From Alphaproteobacteria bacterium (GTDB taxonomy: Bacteria; Pseudomonadota; Alphaproteobacteria; Rhizobiales; Aestuariivirgaceae), in the NCBI GenBank assembly GCA_026400595.1, contig JAPLOT010000317.1:1-5991 (forward strand): a stretch of DNA of 5,991 nucleotides. Reading direction: 5' to 3'. Every line of letters begins with the position of its first letter. Positions within the stretch are counted from its first letter, which is position 1. Both the position numbers and the translations under genes were made by a program. The notes below the pieces were generated by a model. That model saw only the letters and a program-made list of their open reading frames with translations, had not been told where the DNA came from and did not search any database. Shown here in pieces: positions 1 to 3,894 of this stretch.

Positions 1-2
1 CA

Positions 3-299
3 CGTGCAGGCTTTCTGGAAACCACGCGCGGGCGCAGCGGCGGCTTCACCCTGGCCAAGCCTGCAAATCGCATCGTGATCGGGGAAGTCGTCCGCTTTTC
101 CGAAGCCGATTCGCCGTTGGTCGAATGTTTCGACCCACTCCGCAACCGGTGCGCTGTCACTCCTGCCTGCCGACTGAAACACCAACTCGGGGAGGCCATG
201 GAGGCGTTTTATGCGGTTCTGGACCGCCATACGGTGGCCGACATCTATACCTCGAAGGATGACGTTCTCCGCCATCTCGGGCTGAATTCGGCGGCCTGA
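3..299 (+). CDS. nsrR: NsrR, Rrf2-family NO-sensing transcriptional repressor (5' truncated by window edge)
   Basis: This is the C-terminal 98 residues of an Rrf2-family regulator. The reading frame is open from base 3, so the GTG at 75 is internal and not the start; about 45-50 N-terminal residues, including most of the helix-turn-helix, lie outside the window. The visible part begins with the wing (GRSGGFTLAKP), continues through IGEVVR and LVECFDP, and has three cysteines (codons at 126, 150 and 168) in a C-X7-C-X5-C pattern followed by RLKH. The end, AFYAVLDRHTVADI, is typical of the family. In NsrR these cysteines hold an Fe-S cluster that NO nitrosylates, which releases the protein from DNA. 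Rrf2 relatives such as IscR and RirA differ around the cysteines; the TPACRLKH context favours NsrR. It sits directly upstream of nirK, whose promoter carries a matching operator-like dyad, so NirK control is its likely local role. Autoregulation cannot be judged because its own promoter is not included. Confidence 0.9.
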   Translation, partial: RAGFLETTRGRSGGFTLAKPANRIVIGEVVRFSEADSPLVECFDPLRNRCAVTPACRLKHQLGEAMEAFYAVLDRHTVADIYTSKDDVLRHLGLNSAA

Positions 300-313
300 A
301 TTAGCTTGCAGGC

Positions 314-327
314 TTGACCTTGATCAA
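314..327 (+). promoter_or_regulatory. FNR/NnrR-type (Crp-Fnr family) activator box upstream of nirK
   Basis: The sequence TTGACCTTGATCAA fits TTGAT-N4-ATCAA with one mismatch (C for T at the fifth base), the pattern bound by FNR, FixK and NnrR/DNR-type regulators. These commonly activate nirK in low oxygen or NO. Its centre at about 320.5 lies 41.5 bases before a transcription start near 362, the standard position for a class II Crp-Fnr activator, and a -10-like TATTTT is present at 349-354. A perfect 12-base palindrome, CCTTGATCAAGG (318-329), overlaps the box with a centre shifted by 3 bases. Which family member binds cannot be told from the site. Confidence 0.75.
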
Positions 328-342
328 GGCGGTTGCCGCTTT

Positions 343-365
343 TTGATGTATTTTCTCTGCATCAA
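343..365 (+). promoter_or_regulatory. Putative NsrR operator over the nirK promoter
   Basis: This 23-base dyad has the 11-1-11 layout known for NsrR operators. The left half is TTGATGTATTT, then a single T at 354, then CTCTGCATCAA, whose reverse complement is TTGATGCAGAG. The two halves agree at 7 of 11 positions, including all six outer bases. The left half matches the enterobacterial half-site AAGATGYATTT at 9 of 11 positions. It covers the likely -10 and the start of transcription, a position suited to repression, and the nsrR gene ends only 44 bases upstream. The assignment rests on pattern and context; binding is inferred. Confidence 0.65.
349..354 (+). promoter_or_regulatory. Putative -10 element of the nirK promoter
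   Basis: TATTTT at 349-354 matches four of six bases of TATAAT. Together with the Crp-Fnr box centred at 320.5 it predicts transcription starting around 361-362 and a leader of about 31 bases. There is no good -35 hexamer, as expected when an activator occupies that position. The element lies inside the left half of the NsrR-like dyad, so repressor binding would block polymerase. Confidence 0.5.
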
Positions 366-379
366 TTAGAGTGTAACGC

Positions 380-384
380 AGGAG
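380..384 (+). promoter_or_regulatory. Ribosome binding site fixing the nirK start
   Basis: AGGAG lies 8 bases before the ATG at 393. It decides the start. An in-frame TTG at 333 would add 20 residues, but it lies upstream of the predicted transcription start and inside the regulatory region, and it would push the Tat motif away from the N-terminus. Confidence 0.8.
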
Positions 385-392
385 ATCGGATC

Positions 393-1547
393 ATGAACCG
401 TACCAAGAATGGACCCGGGACAGACGGGAGCCGGCGCAGCTTCCTCAAGTTTACGGGGTTCGCAACAGCGACTGCACTGGCCGGCATGGACGGCGCCCAA
501 GCTGCAACGACCAAGCCTGCCGTGACTGTCGAAGATGTGTCGAAGCTGCCGCGCGTGAAGCAGGTCATGGTCGATCCGCCATTCCTCCCCGAACATGACC
601 AGATTGCCCCGTCCGGACCGAGGATTATCGAGGTCACATTGCCGGTGATCGAAAAGAAGATGGCAATCGACGACGCCGGCACTGAAGTCTGGGCATTCAC
701 CTACAATGGTTCCGTCCCCGGCCCGATGATCGTGGTGCACGAGGGTGACTATGTGGAAGTAACCCTGCAGAACCTCAAAACGAATGTGCTGGAGCACAAC
801 ATCGACTTCCATGCCGCCACGGGCGCGCTGGGCGGTGGTGCGTTGACCAAGGTGATGCCCGGCGAACGGGCCGTCTTGCGTTGGAAGGCCACCAAGCCCG
901 GTGTCTTCGTCTATCACTGCGCCCCGGGCGACATCATGATTCCCTACCACGTCGTGCACGGCATGAGTGGCGCCGTGATGGTGCTGCCGCGCGACGGCCT
1001 CAAGGACGGAGACGGAAACCCAATCGTCTACGACAAGGCCTACTTCATCGGCGAGCAGGACTATTACATTCCGCGCGATGCCGAAGGCAATTTCAAGACC
1101 TATGACGGTGCAGCCGACAACATGGCCGACGCGATGGATGTCATGCGGACCCTCACGCCCACCCACGTCGTGTTCAACGGCGCGAAGGATTCGCTCACGG
1201 GCGACCGCGCATTGAAGGCAAGCGTCGGAGAGACGGTCCTCTTCATCCACGCCCAGGCCAACCGCGACAGCCGGCCCCACCTGATCGGCGGCCACGGCGA
1301 TCATGTCTGGGAGGCAGGTTCGTTCAACGACAAACCAGACACCAATCTCGAGACATGGTTCATCCGTGGAGGTTCAGCCGGGGCCATGACCTATAGGTTC
1401 CAGCAGCCGGGCGTCTATGCCTATGTGAACCACAATCTGATCGAGGCCGTCATGCTCGGTGCAACTGCTCACGTTGTGGTCGATGGCGAGTGGAACGACG
1501 ACCTGATGATGCAGGTGGTAAAGCCTACTGCAATGGACGTGGGCTGA
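393..1547 (+). CDS. nirK: NirK, copper-containing nitrite reductase (NO-forming), Tat-exported
   Basis: This 384-residue periplasmic enzyme reduces nitrite to nitric oxide, the defining step of denitrification, and works as a trimer fed by a cupredoxin or cytochrome c. A Tat signal is visible: SRRSFLK at residues 13-19, a hydrophobic stretch, and a likely cleavage after AQA (35-37). Two cupredoxin domains follow. Type 1 copper ligands are H135, C176, H186 and M191; type 2 ligands are H140, H175 and H347; the catalytic pair is D138 and H296 (equivalent to Asp98 and His255 of the Alcaligenes/Achromobacter enzymes). The C-terminal YAYVNHNLIEA and GEWNDD segments are typical. Length is normal and nothing is broken. 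The loop from C176 to H186 holds nine residues, one more than in the classic enzymes, and has Tyr where they have Trp before the His ligand. The gene follows nsrR, has FNR- and NsrR-type sites upstream, and is followed 4 bases later by nirV, probably co-transcribed. Confidence 0.97.
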   Translation: MNRTKNGPGTDGSRRSFLKFTGFATATALAGMDGAQAATTKPAVTVEDVSKLPRVKQVMVDPPFLPEHDQIAPSGPRIIEVTLPVIEKKMAIDDAGTEVWAFTYNGSVPGPMIVVHEGDYVEVTLQNLKTNVLEHNIDFHAATGALGGGALTKVMPGERAVLRWKATKPGVFVYHCAPGDIMIPYHVVHGMSGAVMVLPRDGLKDGDGNPIVYDKAYFIGEQDYYIPRDAEGNFKTYDGAADNMADAMDVMRTLTPTHVVFNGAKDSLTGDRALKASVGETVLFIHAQANRDSRPHLIGGHGDHVWEAGSFNDKPDTNLETWFIRGGSAGAMTYRFQQPGVYAYVNHNLIEAVMLGATAHVVVDGEWNDDLMMQVVKPTAMDVG

Positions 1548-1551
1548 CGCC

Positions 1552-2250
1552 ATGTTCACCGTTGCGGCAGCAAAGCTCATGGCCAGCGCTGTTGCGCTGG
1601 CCACGGCGGCGGTGCTGTGGACGGGACTTGCATGGCAAGACCAATACCTTCTCGACATGCCCATGCAACGCATCGTCCTCTCTCCCGAGAGGGTGATCGA
1701 AGCTGGCATCCGCGAAGTGACGGTGTCGCACTGGACCAAATGCATGGAAGCCGGAGCCTGCGAAGATCTAAAACGACCTGCATCCGCCTCCTCGCCATGG
1801 CCGATGACGGGCGTGAATCGCCTGGATGTCGATGACTACATCGCCTGGCTCAATGGCGAGACCGGACTTACCTACCGCTTGCCCACGGCAGAGGAATGGC
1901 AGTCATTGGCCGAGGACTTGCCGCGCCCTGCCTGGAACAAGCTCTTCGATGATCCGCGCATGGCCTGGGCAGCCGATTACGGCCGCATGAAACCGGTTCC
2001 AGCGCGGCTTCGTCCTTCCGGCTCCTTCGGCAGGTTCTCCAATGGCATCGAAGATCTATCAGGCAATGTCTGGGAATGGACTTCGACCTGTGCCGCCCGC
2101 GGCTTCGATGCCGTCACCTGCCCGGCCTATGTGGTGGAAGGCGCCCATCGCGCCGCGCTCTCGATCTTCGTGCGCGATCCAGCTTCCGGCGGCTGCTCGG
2201 CCGGCGTGCCGCCAGCCAACATCGGCTTCAGGCTGGTACGCGACCTCTGA
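1552..2250 (+). CDS. nirV: NirV, FGE-sulfatase-fold accessory protein of nitrite reductase
   Basis: This 232-residue protein belongs to the formylglycine-generating-enzyme (FGE-sulfatase/SUMF1) fold family. nirV commonly follows nirK and forms an operon with it in Rhodobacter sphaeroides; its biochemical role is not established. The first 28 or so residues form a hydrophobic segment (ASAVALATAAVLWTGLAW), a signal peptide or membrane anchor, so the domain probably faces the periplasm. Family marks are REVTVSHWTKC (54-64), YRLPTAEEWQ (108-117), DLSGNVWEWT (168-177) and the closing GFRLVRD (225-231). The RGGSW-type segment with the paired catalytic cysteines of true FGE is absent; the same region reads HRAALSIFVRD. 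Cysteines occur at 64, 70, 180, 190 and 215 and may form disulfides. The ATG lies 4 bases after the nirK stop with only a weak GTGGG-like ribosome site, which suggests translational coupling. A role in NirK maturation or copper-site assembly is inference from context only. Confidence 0.9.
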   Translation: MFTVAAAKLMASAVALATAAVLWTGLAWQDQYLLDMPMQRIVLSPERVIEAGIREVTVSHWTKCMEAGACEDLKRPASASSPWPMTGVNRLDVDDYIAWLNGETGLTYRLPTAEEWQSLAEDLPRPAWNKLFDDPRMAWAADYGRMKPVPARLRPSGSFGRFSNGIEDLSGNVWEWTSTCAARGFDAVTCPAYVVEGAHRAALSIFVRDPASGGCSAGVPPANIGFRLVRDL

Positions 2251-2253
2251 CGC

Positions 2254-2604
2254 CTAGCCGCATTTGGCCTGCATCCGCCATTTTGAACCGGCATAGCTTG
2301 GCTCGTTCTGCAGCCTGCCCTTCTGCCCATCCGGGCAGGCATAATAGCCCAAGGCTGAAGTCGCCACCGCCACCGCATCCTTTTTCTGTTTGCTGCTCAT
2401 GCCCGAGACGACCATGTCATAGGCGCCGCCGCTGGCTGGTCCGAAGTCGAGCTGGTAGGTCTTGCCGTTGTAGAAGATGGGCTCCGAGCGGGCCTTGGGC
2501 ACTGCCGCCTGCGGCTTGTCATTGGTGATCCGGACATTTGAGTCCGATCCGCTGCAGCCGTAGAGGGCAACAGCCAGCATTGCCACCGGAATGATGCGAT
2601 TCAT
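2254..2604 (-). CDS. Small putative lipoprotein of unknown function
   Basis: This is a 116-residue protein that I cannot assign to a named family. The N-terminus MNRIIPVAMLAVALYGC is a lipoprotein signal with LYGC as an imperfect lipobox, so C17 would be lipidated after cleavage. A low-complexity linker follows to about residue 40, then a small domain (YNGKTYQLDF, YDMVVSG, then a Lys/Ala-rich helix at 71-86, YYACPDGQKG, KWRMQAKC). C90 and C115 could form a disulfide in the periplasm. A GAGGG ribosome site lies 3 bases before the ATG. The gene converges on nirV with 3 bases between stops, so it is not part of the nirKV operon, and it diverges from the aminotransferase gene. Evidence that it is real is the signal peptide, the ribosome site and the close fit between neighbours. 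The opposite-strand frames here have no recognisable domain. Confidence 0.8.
   Translation of the reverse strand: MNRIIPVAMLAVALYGCSGSDSNVRITNDKPQAAVPKARSEPIFYNGKTYQLDFGPASGGAYDMVVSGMSSKQKKDAVAVATSALGYYACPDGQKGRLQNEPSYAGSKWRMQAKCG
2313..2340. repeat. Inverted repeat downstream of nirV, possible bidirectional hairpin
   Basis: GCCTGCCC (2313-2320) and GGGCAGGC (2333-2340) are perfect 8-base complements around a 12-base loop. A tighter alternative pairs TGCCC (2324-2328) with GGGCA (2333-2337) over a 4-base loop. It lies 63 bases past the nirV stop, inside the lipoprotein coding region, with no T-run after it on either strand. It could weaken read-through from nirKV, or it could be incidental to codons for CPDGQKGR. 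I do not call it a terminator. Confidence 0.35.
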
Positions 2605-2682
2605 GGTCCCTCGCGCGTTCGAGGAGCCTTATGCCTGCGATGCCTCGACCCGGCAAGGCTGGCGAAGTATAGAGGCCCAATC
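2605..2682. promoter_or_regulatory. Divergent intergenic region between the lipoprotein and aminotransferase genes
   Basis: These 78 bases must carry the promoters, or at least the 5' leaders, of both genes because they diverge. I see no convincing -35/-10 pair. A 6-base inverted repeat, TCGAGG (2619-2624) and CCTCGA (2643-2648), is present with 18 bases between the arms; it might be an operator but is short enough to arise by chance. An AGAGG ribosome site at 2671-2675 serves the aminotransferase start at 2683. Confidence 0.4.
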
Positions 2683-3894
2683 ATGACCAGCTTCGATCCC
2701 TCAGCGCTTCTCACCGCCAGAACCCGCACCGCCGACGAAGGCGCCATCATCCGCATGGCCCAGAAGTCTCGCGACCTGCGGGCGAAGGGCATGGATGTGG
2801 TCAGCCTTACGGTGGGCGAACCCGACTTCGACACGCCTGACCATATCCAGCAGGAAGCCACAGCCGCGATGAAGGCGGGCTTCACGCACTATTCGCCGGT
2901 CCAGGGCATTCCGGAACTGCGCGCGGCCCTGTCGCGAAAGCTCAAGGCCGAGAACAACCTCGACTATGCGGCGGCCGAGATCTGCGTCACCAACGGGGCC
3001 AAGCAGGCCATTGCCAATGCGGTGCTGTCGCTGATCGACCAGGGCGACGAAGTGATCATGCTGGCGCCCTTCTGGGTCTCATACGAGATCACCGTGCGCT
3101 TCGCCGGCGGCACGCCGGTGGTGCTGGCCGCGACCGTCGACGAGGACTACAAGGTTCCCGCCAGCCGGATCGCCGCCGCCATCACGCCACGCACGAAGCT
3201 CTTGATTCTCAATTCGCCCTCCAATCCCACCGGCGCGGTCTGGTCGGCCAATGAACTTGAGGCCATCGCGGAAATCGTGCGCCTCCATCCCCGCATGATG
3301 GTGCTCTCCGACGAGATCTACGAGTACATCATGTTCGATGGCCGGATGGCCTCGATCGGGGCCCTGCCCGGCATGCGCGAGCGCACCATCACGGTCAACG
3401 GCTTCTCCAAGGGTTTTGCCATGACCGGCTGGCGTCTGGGTTTCGCGGCCGCCGTCGAGCCGGTGACCAGGGCCATGGTTCGCATGCAGGGAACCATCAC
3501 CACCGGCGCCAACCAGTTCGTGCAGCGCGCGGCCATCGCTGCCCTCGAAGGCCCGCGCGAAGAGGTCGAACGCATGCGCCTTCGGTACAGGGCGCGGCGC
3601 GACATGGTGCTGGCCGGCCTGCGGGCCATTGAAGGTGTGAGGATCGGCAGCATTCCCGCCACCTTCTATGCCTTCCCGGATGTCTCGGCCCTGCTTGGCC
3701 GGAAGGCGGGCAATCATGTCATGGACACGACCGACAGGCTTTGCGACTGGCTGCTCGAGGAGCACGGCGTCGCAGTGGTTCCCGGCACGGCCTTCGGCGC
3801 GCCCGGCTCGATCCGCCTGTCATTCGCAGCGAGCGAAGCGGACATTCAGAAGGCGCTGGACCGGATGTCCAGCGCCCTCAAATCCCTCGCCTGA
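2683..3894 (+). CDS. Class I PLP-dependent aminotransferase, aspartate aminotransferase family
   Basis: This is a complete 403-residue fold-type I aminotransferase, about the usual length for the bacterial aspartate aminotransferase group. Visible marks are TVGEPDFDTP (43-52), substrate-side THYSPVQGIPELR (68-80), TNGAKQAI for PLP phosphate contact (103-110), W131 in the APFWVSYE segment that stacks on the cofactor, NSPSNPTG (177-184), SDEIYEY (209-215) with D210 and Y213 binding the PLP ring, the Schiff-base lysine K243 in GFSKGFAMTGWRLG, and R378 in SIRLSFA, which binds the substrate alpha-carboxylate. The likely reaction is transfer between aspartate (or another amino acid) and 2-oxoglutarate in the cytoplasm. 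Relatives in this subgroup also use prephenate or aromatic substrates, and specificity cannot be fixed by eye; the N-terminal EGAIIRMAQKSRDL segment looks less standard than the core. AGAGG sits 7 bases before the ATG. The stop abuts the convergent RND gene stop. No functional link to the nir genes is seen. Confidence 0.93.
   Translation: MTSFDPSALLTARTRTADEGAIIRMAQKSRDLRAKGMDVVSLTVGEPDFDTPDHIQQEATAAMKAGFTHYSPVQGIPELRAALSRKLKAENNLDYAAAEICVTNGAKQAIANAVLSLIDQGDEVIMLAPFWVSYEITVRFAGGTPVVLAATVDEDYKVPASRIAAAITPRTKLLILNSPSNPTGAVWSANELEAIAEIVRLHPRMMVLSDEIYEYIMFDGRMASIGALPGMRERTITVNGFSKGFAMTGWRLGFAAAVEPVTRAMVRMQGTITTGANQFVQRAAIAALEGPREEVERMRLRYRARRDMVLAGLRAIEGVRIGSIPATFYAFPDVSALLGRKAGNHVMDTTDRLCDWLLEEHGVAVVPGTAFGAPGSIRLSFAASEADIQKALDRMSSALKSLA

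Noticed and set aside
75..77. GTG at 75 as the start of a separate 74-residue gene
   Set aside because: The same frame upstream encodes the Rrf2 wing (GRSGGFTLAKP), so this is the middle of nsrR.
333..392. Longer nirK reading from a TTG at 333, adding 20 residues
   Set aside because: The stretch holds the -10 element and operator, lies before the predicted transcription start, and the ATG at 393 has a good AGGAG and an N-terminal Tat motif at the right distance.
366..1304. 312-residue open frame on the - strand across nirK
   Set aside because: It is a high-GC shadow of nirK, rich in His, Val and Gly with no domain, and it covers the strongly conserved copper-binding region read on the + strand.
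2076..2528. 150-residue + strand frame spanning the nirV end and the lipoprotein gene
   Set aside because: Its Arg/Pro/Ser-rich composition is typical of an out-of-frame reading, and it overlaps two better-supported genes.
3079..3765. 228-residue open frame on the - strand across the aminotransferase gene
   Set aside because: It is the antisense shadow of conserved PLP-binding motifs, with no domain or ribosome site of note.
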